32,682 bases of DNA from Ruminococcus sp. GTDB lineage: Bacteria > Bacillota > Clostridia > Oscillospirales > Ruminococcaceae. Under the pieces are notes generated by a model, which did not search any database, was not told the DNA's origin, and saw nothing but the letters and a program-made list of their open reading frames with translations. The stretch is taken from positions 1 through 32,682 of the forward strand of contig JAFXXU010000038.1 in the NCBI GenBank assembly GCA_017542125.1, read 5' to 3'. Shown here piece by piece: positions 19,186 through 27,424 of this stretch; within the stretch, counting starts at the first letter, position 1, and each line of letters opens with the position of its first letter. A program made the position numbers and the translations under genes.

Positions 19186-20904
19186 TCAGAACCCAAGTAT
19201 CTTCTTGAAGTCGGCAGCTATCGTCTCTTCCAGAGCCTTGGCTGCTTCACGGGTCTCACCTATGGTGGTGTAGTATGCCTTGATCTTCGGCTCGGTGCCC
19301 GAAGGTCTGATGATGACACTCGCTCCGCCCTCCAGCTTGTAGGCGATAACGTCAGACTTGGGCAGGGTCAGCGCGCTCTTTGCACCTGTCGCTACATCCG
19401 TTTCCTCGGATACGGTGTAGTCGGCGACGGTCAGAGTGTTCAGCCCGCCGATAGCCTTCGGAGGATCTGCCCTCAGTGAGGACATTATCTCCTTCATCCT
19501 CTCCATACCGCTGGCGCCCTCGCACTGGAAGGAGGACTGGGTATGAACATAGTTGCCGTACTGCTTATACATCTCCTCACGCGCCTGGAGCAGCGATACG
19601 CCCTTGGTGCGGTAGAAGGCTGCCATCTCGCAGATGAGCATCGAGGCCACAACTGCGTCCTTATCTCTTACATAGCTGCCGGCGAGGTAGCCGTAGCTCT
19701 CCTCAAAGCCGAAGATGTAGCGCTTCTCCTGGCCGTCCTTCTCCAGGAAGCCGATCTGCTCGCCGATGAACTTGAAGCCCGTAAGAACTTCTCTCAGCTC
19801 AACGCCGTACTCGTCGGCGATCTTCTTGCAGATGTCGGTGGTTACTATGGTCTTGACAGCAACGGGATCCTTGGGCATAGTGCCGAGAGCCGTTCTCTCC
19901 TGGCAGATGTATTTGAGCAGCAGAGCGCCCACCTCATTGCCGGAAAACAGCACATAGTCGCCGTTGGGGTCGGGTACTGCGATACCTACACGGTCGCAGT
20001 CGGGGTCGGTAGCGAGAAGCAGGTCGGGCTTTACTGCCTTGCAGAGCTCGAGACCCTTTGCGAGAGCCTCCTTGATCTCCGGGTTCGGGAAGGGGCAGGT
20101 GGGGAAGTTGCCGTCAGGCAGCTCCTGCTCGGGAACTACGGTGACTTCCTTGATGCCGATCTTTTTGAGGATAGCTCTTACGGGCTTATTGCCTGTGCCG
20201 TTGAGGGGAGTATATACCACCTTCAGGCCGCTGTCGGCCACCAGCTCGGTGTGGATGCCCTGCTCGGCCACCTTCTCCAGGTACTTATCGGTGACTTCCT
20301 GCTTGATGTACTCTGCCTTGCCCTGAGCGAGAGCGTCCTCAAAGGACATTACCTTAGCTCCGCCGAACATAGGAACGTTATTGATCTTGCCGATAACTGC
20401 GTTAGCGGCGTCGAGGGTGATCTGACAGCCGTCCTCGCCGTATACCTTATAGCCGTTGTACTTGGCGGGGTTATGGGAGGCGGTGACCATTATACCGGCC
20501 TTGCAGCCCAGCTCTCTTACAGCCCAGGATAGGCAGGGGGTAGGCATAAGCTCGGGGTAGATATAAGCCTTGATGCCGTTTGCAGCCAGAACTGCGGCGG
20601 CTTCCTTGGCGAAAACGTCGCTCTTGATACGGGAGTCGTAGCTGATGGCAACGGCAGCGTCGGTGAACGCCTCGTTGACGTAATCGGCGAGACCCTGGGT
20701 AGCGCGCCTGATGGTATAGATGTTCAGCCTGTAAGCGCCGGCACCGATAACACCGCGGAGGCCGCCGGTGCCGAATTCGAGATCGCGGTAAAACCTGTCG
20801 ATGATGGCATCGTTATCGCCCTCGATAGCCTTGAGCTCGGCGACGAGATCGGGATCCTCGGTGGCGTTTTCGCACCAGAGCTTATAGAGTTCCATTTCTG
20901 TCAT
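19186..20904 (-). CDS. pgcA: alpha-D-phosphohexomutase (phosphoglucomutase/phosphomannomutase)
   Basis: The 572-residue enzyme interconverts hexose 1- and 6-phosphates. It shows the N-terminal FGTGGLRG signature, the catalytic serine loop TASHNPAKYNGYK, the metal-binding DPDCDR, the sugar-binding GFEESYGY and the phosphate-binding RPSGTEPK near the end. The length and layout match Bacillus PgcA. GAGGTG lies 6 bases before the ATG at 20904. It has its own promoter and terminator, so it is a single-gene unit. Glucose-1-phosphate supply for glycogen or surface sugars is the likely role. Confidence 0.94.
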   Translation of the reverse strand: MTEMELYKLWCENATEDPDLVAELKAIEGDNDAIIDRFYRDLEFGTGGLRGVIGAGAYRLNIYTIRRATQGLADYVNEAFTDAAVAISYDSRIKSDVFAKEAAAVLAANGIKAYIYPELMPTPCLSWAVRELGCKAGIMVTASHNPAKYNGYKVYGEDGCQITLDAANAVIGKINNVPMFGGAKVMSFEDALAQGKAEYIKQEVTDKYLEKVAEQGIHTELVADSGLKVVYTPLNGTGNKPVRAILKKIGIKEVTVVPEQELPDGNFPTCPFPNPEIKEALAKGLELCKAVKPDLLLATDPDCDRVGIAVPDPNGDYVLFSGNEVGALLLKYICQERTALGTMPKDPVAVKTIVTTDICKKIADEYGVELREVLTGFKFIGEQIGFLEKDGQEKRYIFGFEESYGYLAGSYVRDKDAVVASMLICEMAAFYRTKGVSLLQAREEMYKQYGNYVHTQSSFQCEGASGMERMKEIMSSLRADPPKAIGGLNTLTVADYTVSEETDVATGAKSALTLPKSDVIAYKLEGGASVIIRPSGTEPKIKAYYTTIGETREAAKALEETIAADFKKILGF

Positions 20905-20959
20905 AATATCACCTCATACAAGAATTATTTGCAGAGCTCCCTCTGCAATATACATAATA

Positions 20960-20988
20960 ATTATAGCACATCTCCCATGCAAAATCAA
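20960..20988 (-). promoter_or_regulatory. sigma-A promoter of the phosphohexomutase gene
   Basis: On the minus strand TTGATT (20983-20988) and a perfect TATAAT (20960-20965) are 17 bases apart. The leader is short and shows no special structure. Confidence 0.85.
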
Positions 20989-21125
20989 GGCGGGGAGTAC
21001 CTGTCATTGTGCAATATTTGCGGACCTCATTTTTGTGCAGAGAGCCGAAACTGCGGACTCCGGCGGCATTGAGCTGCTCCCGAAATCGTTGTCGTAAACA
21101 AATCGTAAATATTGAAGCAGCGGGC

Positions 21126-21154
21126 TTTACACGGTGAGGTTTTGATGCTATTAT
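21126..21154 (+). promoter_or_regulatory. promoter of the ECF sigma factor operon
   Basis: TTTACA (21126-21131) and TATTAT (21149-21154) are 17 bases apart, about 50 bases before the chosen start. It looks like a housekeeping promoter. I did not see an obvious AAC-type ECF autoregulatory promoter. Confidence 0.75.
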
Positions 21155-21204
21155 ACGTCTAATATATGAGAGGAGTAAAACAACTCTCGGAAAGGAGTGA
21201 GCCG

Positions 21205-21762
21205 ATGGATAACGGTGCAAGTAGCTACCGCCGTTTTCTTGAGGGCGATGAGAGCGGTTTTGTCGAGATAGTCAGAGAATACCGCGATGGGCTCATACTC
21301 TACATAGACAGCTTCGTCGGGAGCATCTCCGCAGCGGAAGATATTGCCGAGGATGTGTTCGTAAAGCTGGGGATCAAAAAGCCCCGGTTTTCAGAACGAT
21401 CCTCCTTCAAGACCTGGCTGTATGCCATAGGCAGGCGTCTGGCGCTGGATTGGCTCCGTAAGCAGAAGAGGCGGGGAGAGATCGTGCCGATAGACAGCTG
21501 TGCCGAGCTTGCGGATAAGCAGCAGCTTGAAGCCGATCACATCCGTGACGAGCGGAACAGGGCTGTACGCAGCGCGATGAAGCGTCTGCGGCCGGAGTAT
21601 GAGCAGGTGCTCTGGCTCATCTACTTCGAGGAGTTCTCCTGTAAGGAGGCTGCCGAGGTGATGAAAAAGAGCGTTCACAGCGTTGAGATGCTGGTATCCC
21701 GTGCAAGACAGGCTCTCAAAGAACAACTTAGCAAGGAGGGTCACGATCATGAAAACATATGA
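21205..21762 (+). CDS. ECF-type RNA polymerase sigma factor
   Basis: The 185-residue protein has region 2 (IDSFVGSISAAEDIAEDVFVKLG and the FKTWLYAIGRRLALDWLRK helix) and region 4 (RLRPEYEQVLWLIYFEEFSCKEAAEVM, then SVEMLVSRARQALKEQL). The ATG at 21205 has AAAGGAG 7 bases before it. A longer frame from 21166 has no such site. It overlaps the next gene by 14 bases. That gene encodes a single-pass membrane protein that may sense the envelope signal and hold the sigma factor. The regulon is unknown. Confidence 0.93.
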   Translation: MDNGASSYRRFLEGDESGFVEIVREYRDGLILYIDSFVGSISAAEDIAEDVFVKLGIKKPRFSERSSFKTWLYAIGRRLALDWLRKQKRRGEIVPIDSCAELADKQQLEADHIRDERNRAVRSAMKRLRPEYEQVLWLIYFEEFSCKEAAEVMKKSVHSVEMLVSRARQALKEQLSKEGHDHENI

Positions 21763-22486
21763 AGAGACCGCAGCAAGCGCACTGACGCGCATACACGAGC
21801 ATCAGCGTAAGAAAAAGCGTATCGTCGCAGCCGGCGGGGCTGCTCTTGCGGCAGCGGCAGTACTCGGCATAGTGCTGATCCCCCGCCTCGGGAGCGGGGA
21901 GCATATCCCGCAGAGCAGTGAGGCGCCTGTATCAGAGAGCCGCCCTCAGAGCGTTACGAGCCACATTGATCATGGCAAGCAGGAGCCTTCCGCTCAGCCG
22001 GCGGAAAGCGCAGCTGAGAATGACTTAGCTGAGAACAGCTCTGAGGTGCAGAACAACGAGCGGTACGATATATACATCAGCACCGACAGAAATCCTTCCT
22101 CTGAGGAACGAGAAAAAAGGACGCTCATATCCTCCTACCCTGTAAACAGGGCAGAGGATTGGCCGGTACCGGGTAAAGGAGAATGTTTTCTCTCCTATGG
22201 CCTCGAATCTGCCATAGGGGATTACGGCGGGGGATATATCTATCAGGTATTGGTTGAAATGTGGGACGGAAACGAGCCCGTCCGCAGCAGGGATGCGATG
22301 CTTGTGGAGGCTGACAGGCTCTACCGTGAGGGTGGCATCACCACGGCGGTGGAGGAGATAACCTACCCTGACGGCGGCAAGAAAAACCAACTGTACCTTC
22401 TCGCAGAGGATCAGCAGGTCCTGGATTTCCCTGCCTCTGACAAATACGGCTATATCCTGAGCCTTTATAACGATAACAGCACCTGA
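21749..22486 (+). CDS. single-pass membrane protein, putative anti-sigma partner
   Basis: The 245-residue protein has a cytoplasmic N-terminus of about 27 residues (MKTYEETAASALTRIHEHQR, then KKKR), one membrane helix (VAAGGAALAAAAVLGIVLIP) and an outside part with a Ser/Glu/Pro-rich linker followed by a compact C-terminal domain (about 120-245). I do not recognise the domain. AAGGAGG precedes the ATG, which lies inside the sigma factor gene. This position is typical of anti-sigma factors, but the cytoplasmic part is too short for a zinc-binding anti-sigma domain (no HxxxCxxC), so it may bind sigma by a short helix or do something else. Confidence 0.75.
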   Translation: MKTYEETAASALTRIHEHQRKKKRIVAAGGAALAAAAVLGIVLIPRLGSGEHIPQSSEAPVSESRPQSVTSHIDHGKQEPSAQPAESAAENDLAENSSEVQNNERYDIYISTDRNPSSEEREKRTLISSYPVNRAEDWPVPGKGECFLSYGLESAIGDYGGGYIYQVLVEMWDGNEPVRSRDAMLVEADRLYREGGITTAVEEITYPDGGKKNQLYLLAEDQQVLDFPASDKYGYILSLYNDNST

Positions 22487-22491
22487 ATATG

Positions 22492-22527
22492 AAAACCGCC
22501 CGCGAGCATTTTCACGGGCGGTGTTTT
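22492..22527. terminator. convergent terminator between the sigma operon and purA
   Basis: ACCGCCCG (22495-22502) pairs with CGGGCGGT (22515-22522). It has A-rich sequence on the left and GTTTT on the right, so it can serve both the plus-strand sigma operon and minus-strand purA. Confidence 0.85.
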
Positions 22528-22529
22528 GC

Positions 22530-23819
22530 TTATTTCAGCTTGCTTGTTCTGTAGATGATGTCCTCGCGCTTGGGGCCGTTGGAGACCATTGTGATGGGGA
22601 AGCCGATATGCTCCTCAACGAAGTCGATGTACTTCTTGCAGTTCTCGGGGAGCTCATCGTAATTCTTGATGCCGCGGATGTCGGTCTTCCAGCCGTCCAG
22701 CACCTCGATAACGGGCTTGCACTTTTCAAGGATCTGAGTGGTGGGGAAGTCGTTGATGCGCTGACCCTCATACTCATAGCCCACGCAAACGGGGATCTTA
22801 TCCAGATAGCCCAGCACGTCCAGAACGGTGAAGGCCACATCGGTAGTGCCCTGGATGCGGCAGCCGTAATGGGTGGCTACGCAGTCGAACCAGCCCATTC
22901 TTCTGGGACGGCCGGTGGTAGCGCCGTACTCGCCGCCGTCGCCGCCGCGCCTTCTGAGCTCCTCAGCCTCATCGCCGAAGATCTCGGAAACGAAAGCGCC
23001 TGCTCCAACTGCGGAGGAATAGGCCTTTACGACGGTAACGATCTGCTTGATCTCATAGGGGGGGAGACCTGCGCCGATAGCGCCGTAGCCTGCAAGTGTG
23101 GAGGATGAAGTAACCATAGGATAGATGCCGTGGTCGGGATCCTTCAGTGAGCCCAGCTGACCCTCCAGGAGGATATTCTTGCCGTCCTTGATAGCCTGCC
23201 AGAGGTAGGCGGACACATCGGCGACATAGGGCTTGAGCATCTCGCGGTACTCCATAAGGGTATTGAACAGCTCATCGGGGTCGATGGCGGGCTTATGGTA
23301 GAGGTGCTCCAGCAGGATATTCTTCTGCTCCAGGACTCTTTTGATCTTCACCTTGAGGGTATCCTCGTGGAAGAGCTCCTGAACCTGGAAGCCGATCTTG
23401 GCATACTTATCGGAATAGAAGGGTGCGATGCCCGACTTGGTGGAGCCGAAGCTGGCCTTGCCGAGACGCTCCTCCTCGTACTGGTCGAAAAGGATATGAT
23501 AGGGCATAACGATCTGGGCGCGGTCGGAGATAAGGATCTTCGGCATAGGAACGCCCTTGGAGGTTATGTCGTTCACCTCGTTGAAAAATCTCTTTACATC
23601 CAGGGCAACGCCGTTGCCGATGATGCTGGTTGTATGGTCATAGAAAACGCCCGAGGGGAGAGTGTGCAGCGCGAACTTGCCGTAGTGGTTGACGATCGTG
23701 TGGCCTGCGTTGGCGCCGCCCTGAAAACGGATAACGATATCCGACTCCTGCGCGAGCATATCAGTGATCTTGCCCTTGCCCTCGTCGCCCCAGTTAGCGC
23801 CTACGATTGCTCTTACCAT
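22530..23819 (-). CDS. purA: adenylosuccinate synthetase
   Basis: The 429-residue enzyme joins IMP and aspartate using GTP, the first step to AMP. It has GANWGDEGKGK at the N-terminus, QGGANAGHTI, HTLPSGV and TTGRPRRMGWFD. I chose the ATG at 23819 because AAGGAGG lies 8 bases before it. The longer frame adds 23 residues of leader. It is a single gene with its own promoter, far from purF, and uses aspartate rather than glutamine nitrogen. Confidence 0.97.
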   Translation of the reverse strand: MVRAIVGANWGDEGKGKITDMLAQESDIVIRFQGGANAGHTIVNHYGKFALHTLPSGVFYDHTTSIIGNGVALDVKRFFNEVNDITSKGVPMPKILISDRAQIVMPYHILFDQYEEERLGKASFGSTKSGIAPFYSDKYAKIGFQVQELFHEDTLKVKIKRVLEQKNILLEHLYHKPAIDPDELFNTLMEYREMLKPYVADVSAYLWQAIKDGKNILLEGQLGSLKDPDHGIYPMVTSSSTLAGYGAIGAGLPPYEIKQIVTVVKAYSSAVGAGAFVSEIFGDEAEELRRRGGDGGEYGATTGRPRRMGWFDCVATHYGCRIQGTTDVAFTVLDVLGYLDKIPVCVGYEYEGQRINDFPTTQILEKCKPVIEVLDGWKTDIRGIKNYDELPENCKKYIDFVEEHIGFPITMVSNGPKREDIIYRTSKLK

Positions 23820-23893
23820 TAAGTTTTCCTCCTTGAATTTCAGCCTTGGTGTGCCGAAGCGCTTCTGCGCCTCTACAAACAACACCAAAATAC

Positions 23894-23922
23894 ATTATAA
23901 CACAAGCATTCTGATTTGTAAA
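23894..23922 (-). promoter_or_regulatory. sigma-A promoter of purA
   Basis: On the minus strand TTTACA (23917-23922) and TATAAT (23894-23899) are 17 bases apart. The leader of about 70 bases holds no purine-riboswitch-like fold that I could see. Confidence 0.87.
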
Positions 23923-23971
23923 GAGGGAAATTCAGGTTTTCTCACGTTTTTTCATTCAAAAATTGCGAAAA

Positions 23972-23996
23972 AGGAGCATCCGCGGGGGATGCTCCT
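23972..23996 (-). terminator. terminator after the lipoprotein gene
   Basis: On the minus strand AGGAGCATCC pairs with GGATGCTCCT and is followed by TTTTCGC. It lies about 25 bases after the lipoprotein stop codon. Confidence 0.88.
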
Positions 23997-24022
23997 GAAT
24001 TATCGCTGTATTTTTGCGCGGA

Positions 24023-25009
24023 TCATTCACGCCAGGGCTTGCCGTCGGATGTGGCGACGTAATCGAGATACTGGTCGTTGGTGAGGATGTTTCCGCAGTC
24101 TATGGTCACCTTTTTGAAGATGAGGCCGCCTGCGCTCTGGAACAGAATGCCGTTGAAAGCAGTGCTGGGGTCTTCAGCATTCTTGATGGATTCGATGCAG
24201 GCATTCACGACTTCCTTTGTGACTGTGAATTCAATAACAGCACCCTCCTCGCCCCAGTTCTTCCATTCTTCGGGAGACCATTTGATCATACCGTCGGGCT
24301 TGCAGTAAAGGGGAGCGAGCTTGGTGTCGTCGTCGGCCATATATACGTCCTCATACACAGCCATCAGATTTTCGTCCTCGTGGCTGGCATCGGGGACATT
24401 CTTGCCGTCGGCGTTCACATAAAGCTTCAGCTTGTACTTGCCGTCGGTGTAGTTTTCCATTCTCCAGAGCTCTGCACCCAGAGGGAAGTCTGCCTTGATA
24501 GTACCCTGCTTTTCACCGAAATGTCCCCAGCCTGCATCGTAGCCAAATGACTCGCATGCATTGGCCAGTGAGGGCAGGAAACCTATCTGCTTGTCGCCGG
24601 GGTCGATGCCCTGATCCATCATTTTCAGCAGCTTATCGCTTAACTTGACTTCAATGGTGAATTTAAGGTCGGTGTCGGCAGGGAAGGTGTTTGCGTCAAA
24701 ATAGGATCCCAGGGGGTTAGCCCATTCAGCCGTGTCGATATCGTCCTCTTCAAACTCAAAGACCGATTCGGTGGCTTCGGGATCAAAGGTGTAGGCGGGC
24801 TCGACGGGAGCGGCCTCTGTGGTGGTGACAGGAGCCTTGGTCTCGGGAGCAGACGTTGTGGTAACAGCTTCGGTAACAGCTTCGGTAACGGTCTCGGAAG
24901 CTGTTGTTGTGGTCTCCTTGCTGTCGGATGAGGACGACGAGCTGTCGCCGCAGCCGGCAAGGGCAGCGCAGACTGTAACTGCGCAGAGCAATGCAAGTGT
25001 TCTTTTCAT
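24023..25009 (-). CDS. secreted lipoprotein with Ser/Thr-rich linker, function unknown
   Basis: The 328-residue protein starts with a lipoprotein signal (VCAALAGC, lipid-bearing Cys near residue 19). A run of serines follows, then a Thr/Glu/Ala linker with a short TEAV repeat up to about residue 70. The rest (about 75-328) is a mostly beta-type extracellular domain rich in Asp, Glu and aromatic residues, perhaps sugar-binding, but I recognise no family. I chose the ATG at 25009, 7 bases after GGAGG. It has its own promoter and terminator and lies next to another secreted protein gene in the same direction. Confidence 0.85.
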   Translation of the reverse strand: MKRTLALLCAVTVCAALAGCGDSSSSSSDSKETTTTASETVTEAVTEAVTTTSAPETKAPVTTTEAAPVEPAYTFDPEATESVFEFEEDDIDTAEWANPLGSYFDANTFPADTDLKFTIEVKLSDKLLKMMDQGIDPGDKQIGFLPSLANACESFGYDAGWGHFGEKQGTIKADFPLGAELWRMENYTDGKYKLKLYVNADGKNVPDASHEDENLMAVYEDVYMADDDTKLAPLYCKPDGMIKWSPEEWKNWGEEGAVIEFTVTKEVVNACIESIKNAEDPSTAFNGILFQSAGGLIFKKVTIDCGNILTNDQYLDYVATSDGKPWRE

Positions 25010-25050
25010 TTTTATTCCTCCAAAGCAGCCCGAAGGCTTATTATATAACA

Positions 25051-25079
25051 ATTATATCATTACGTTTAAGGTTTATCAA
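25051..25079 (-). promoter_or_regulatory. sigma-A promoter of the lipoprotein gene
   Basis: On the minus strand TTGATA (25074-25079) and TATAAT (25051-25056) are 17 bases apart, about 40 bases before the start codon. Confidence 0.85.
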
Positions 25080-25110
25080 CCAAAACATATTCCCGGATAT
25101 AAAAATATGC

Positions 25111-25142
25111 AAAAAAAGAGCTCCCCGAAGGGAACTCTTTTA
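25111..25142 (-). terminator. terminator after the anchored secreted protein gene
   Basis: On the minus strand AGAGTTCCC-TTCG-GGGAGCTCT is followed by TTTTTTT. The loop is a UUCG tetraloop closed by C-G, and the stem has one G-U pair. Confidence 0.92.
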
Positions 25143-25158
25143 ATAAACAAGTAATAAA

Positions 25159-25824
25159 TTACTTTCTCTTGGTAGCTACGAAAGCAGCGCCTGCAACAGC
25201 GATACCTGCGAGAGCGATACCAGCAGCGGCACCGGCCTTAGGAGTATCGTCGGTCTTAGGAGTCTCCTCCTTGGGAGTATCCTCCTTGGGGGTCTCCTCA
25301 GCAGGAGTCTCCTCAGCGGGAGCAGCCTTAGGAGCATCGCAGCCAAGAACGGTAACGCTCATGCTCTCAACGAAATCGTTAAGCTCATTAGCTTCCTTGG
25401 CGTCATCGCCCCACCACTGCTGAGCCCAAACCTGAACATACTGTTCTTCGGGCTTCTTGATGAGCTTCTTGTAGCTTGTCTCGATAACTGCATCGGTGAT
25501 ATCCTCGCCCTGAACGAGATCGCCGGCCGACTTCCAACCGCCCATATCGCTGTTGGTACCGTAAGCACCGCCGTGCCAATACTCATCGCCGGGATCCTTC
25601 ATCTTAACGCTGATCTTGAAACCGGTGATGTTCTCGAGCTCTGCAAGATCAGAATAGATCTTGGGGTTCTGCTGATCATTGCCGCCGAAGATGTAAGCCC
25701 AGAAAGTACCGTCAGACTCAACGATGCAATCTGCAGGGATCTCGTAGTCAGCGGAAGCGCTTACTGCCATTGTAGCTGCCATAGCGAGTGCAGCCATGCC
25801 TGCGAAAATCTTGCGAATTTTCAT
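25159..25824 (-). CDS. secreted, cell-envelope anchored protein, function unknown
   Basis: The 221-residue protein has an N-terminal signal peptide (KIFAGMAALAMAATMAVSASA). A domain of about 130 residues follows, rich in Trp and Gly (FWAYIFGGN, EYWHGGAYG, VWAQQWWGDD). Then comes a proline-rich spacer of repeated EETP/KEDTP units (about 170-195) and a C-terminal hydrophobic helix with a KRK tail. The spacer ends in DTPKAG, which looks like a worn sortase motif of the PxTG type, but the threonine is missing. GGAGG precedes the ATG. The Trp-rich domain suggests carbohydrate binding, but I recognise no family. It has its own promoter and terminator. Confidence 0.82.
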   Translation of the reverse strand: MKIRKIFAGMAALAMAATMAVSASADYEIPADCIVESDGTFWAYIFGGNDQQNPKIYSDLAELENITGFKISVKMKDPGDEYWHGGAYGTNSDMGGWKSAGDLVQGEDITDAVIETSYKKLIKKPEEQYVQVWAQQWWGDDAKEANELNDFVESMSVTVLGCDAPKAAPAEETPAEETPKEDTPKEETPKTDDTPKAGAAAGIALAGIAVAGAAFVATKRK

Positions 25825-25881
25825 AATTTTTCTCCTCCATTTTTGATAGTAGGTTACGAATTGGTTTCAATTCATAACTGT

Positions 25882-25910
25882 ATTATAACAGATTTGTTCG
25901 AGAAAATCAA
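25882..25910 (-). promoter_or_regulatory. sigma-A promoter of the anchored protein gene
   Basis: On the minus strand TTGATT (25905-25910) and TATAAT (25882-25887) are 17 bases apart. Confidence 0.87.
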
Positions 25911-26053
25911 GGGCTTTTTTGAATTTTCCTGCATTCGGGCGACAAAATACTGCACAAACTTATCACTGGTATTTTAGCAGATTTTCACAAAGTTGACAAG
26001 TACCATTATGCAGGATATGGGAGCCCTGATTTTCATATTGCCCTTATCGGAGC

Positions 26054-26509
26054 TCAGAGTATCTTGCCGTCGAGGCAATCCAGAACTATTGTAAAGGGGC
26101 CGTCGTTCACGAGGCTGACCTTCATCTCCGCTCCGAAGCGCCCTGTGCCTACGGAGGCGCAGCGCTCCCTCATCAGCGAGACGAAATACTCGTAGAGTCT
26201 TTCAGCCTCGGCGGGGTCGCCGGCATTTATGAAGCTGGGACGGTTGCCCTTATGGCAGTCCGCCAGCAGGGTGAACTGCGAAACTATCAGCACTCCGCCG
26301 CCCACATCCCCCAGGGAGAGATTGGTCTTGCCCTCGCTGTCCTCAAATATGCGCAGGGCTGCGATCTTATCCGCAAGACGCTCGCACTCCTTTTCGGTAT
26401 CGCCCTTGGCGGCACCGAAGAGTATCATCAGCCCCTTGCCTACGCTGCCGACGGTCTCGCCGGCTATTGCCACCGATGCGCTCTCAACGCGCTGTATCAC
26501 CGCCCGCAT
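26054..26509 (-). CDS. dtd: D-aminoacyl-tRNA deacylase
   Basis: The 151-residue protein removes D-amino acids wrongly attached to tRNA. It has MRAVIQRV at the N-terminus, the catalytic [17 protein letters not shown] stretch and VNDGPFTI, which replaces the usual NxGPVT. The start is one base after the aldose epimerase stop, so the two genes are coupled. Its link to its neighbours is probably only shared transcription. Confidence 0.95.
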   Translation of the reverse strand: MRAVIQRVESASVAIAGETVGSVGKGLMILFGAAKGDTEKECERLADKIAALRIFEDSEGKTNLSLGDVGGGVLIVSQFTLLADCHKGNRPSFINAGDPAEAERLYEYFVSLMRERCASVGTGRFGAEMKVSLVNDGPFTIVLDCLDGKIL

Positions 26510-26510
26510 A

Positions 26511-27368
26511 TCAGTACACCTTTATATAGTAGCCGAAGGTGTACTCCTTGCCGGCTGCCAGCTTTACTGCGTGGGGCTTCTGCTCTATGTCGGGGTACTC
26601 GTCGTCGGCATAGACGGGGACAGAGGTCCAGGGCTCCAGGCAGACGAACCTTGCCTCGTTATTGCCGGTCGGCGACCAAACTGAAATGCAGCCCACGCTG
26701 TTCGTCCAGCCAAGCTCTACGCCTCTGGGGCTCTTATCGCTTTTCAGCGTGACCTTTTTGGAGAGGGGAGCGTCCTTCATTATAACGTCGTTATCGAAGA
26801 GGGGGCGGGTCATATCAAGTCTGCTTTCGCCGTTCAGGATGGTGCGGGTGCCGTTCCAGACCTGGATGACAGTCTCCGGTTTTTCGTACTCCACATAGTA
26901 GTCCTCAAAGCTCAGGACCTCCTCAAGAGGGCAGTTGAAGGCGGGGTGGCCGCCCAGGTAGAAATACATATCCCCGCTGCCGGTGTTTTTAACGGTATTG
27001 CTGACGTACAGCACGCCCTCGCTGATCTCATAGCTTACGGTCAGCAGGAAATCGTAGGGATAGACCTTTTTCGTTTCGTCGGAGGAGGCCAGGGTGAAGC
27101 TCATTTTCTTCTCCGAAGCGCCGGAGGCTTCAAACACGCTGTCACGGGCAAAGCCGTGGTTGGCGGGCATGGTGTATTCTGCCCCTCCCGCTCTGTATTT
27201 CTTCCCCGCGGGGGAGCAGATGAACGGGAACAGCACCGGGGCGTATCTTTTCCAGGCGTCGCCGCACTGCCAGAGGTACTCCTTGCCGTCAAGGCTTACG
27301 GAATGGAGCTCGGCTCCCGCAGTATCCGCAGAGACGGTGAGCCTGCCGTCGGAAATGGTGGTCAGCAT
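26511..27368 (-). CDS. aldose 1-epimerase family protein (LacX/GalM-like)
   Basis: The 285-residue protein belongs to the galactose mutarotase-like fold. Visible are the HGFARDSVF segment, [10 protein letters not shown] and [11 protein letters not shown] with the catalytic glutamate. The sequence is of the LacX-like branch, whose real substrate may be a sugar other than galactose. AAGGAGG precedes the ATG. It follows cpsD after 56 bases, with a hairpin in that gap that could reduce its expression. Confidence 0.88.
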   Translation of the reverse strand: MLTTISDGRLTVSADTAGAELHSVSLDGKEYLWQCGDAWKRYAPVLFPFICSPAGKKYRAGGAEYTMPANHGFARDSVFEASGASEKKMSFTLASSDETKKVYPYDFLLTVSYEISEGVLYVSNTVKNTGSGDMYFYLGGHPAFNCPLEEVLSFEDYYVEYEKPETVIQVWNGTRTILNGESRLDMTRPLFDNDVIMKDAPLSKKVTLKSDKSPRGVELGWTNSVGCISVWSPTGNNEARFVCLEPWTSVPVYADDEYPDIEQKPHAVKLAAGKEYTFGYYIKVY

Positions 27369-27383
27369 AATTATTCCTCCTTA

Positions 27384-27417
27384 CAAATAAGGCAGGCGCG
27401 GATGCACCGCTCCTGCC
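27384..27417 (-). terminator. hairpin/terminator between cpsD and the aldose epimerase
   Basis: On the minus strand GGCAGG-A-GCGG, a TGCAT loop and CCGC-G-CCTGCC form a 10-bp stem with one A-G mismatch, followed by TTATTTGT. It ends just before the ribosome binding site of the epimerase gene. It may be a partial terminator, which would leave the epimerase and dtd on read-through transcripts. Confidence 0.6.
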
Positions 27418-27424
27418 GTTATGA

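Noticed and set aside
21749-22486. Zinc-binding anti-sigma factor (ZAS) assignment
   Set aside because: No HxxxCxxC motif is present and the cytoplasmic part is too short.
23820-23893. Possible purine riboswitch before purA
   Set aside because: The leader is short and I could not find the conserved loop-loop and junction pattern. PurF also has no free leader because it overlaps pyrG.
25159-25250. Classical LPxTG sortase signal in the anchored protein
   Set aside because: The motif region reads DTPKAG without the Thr-Gly pair, so a standard sortase site cannot be claimed.
25200-25330. Short direct repeats as a CRISPR or satellite array
   Set aside because: They encode the in-frame EETPK-type spacer of the secreted protein. 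There are no spacers and no cas genes.
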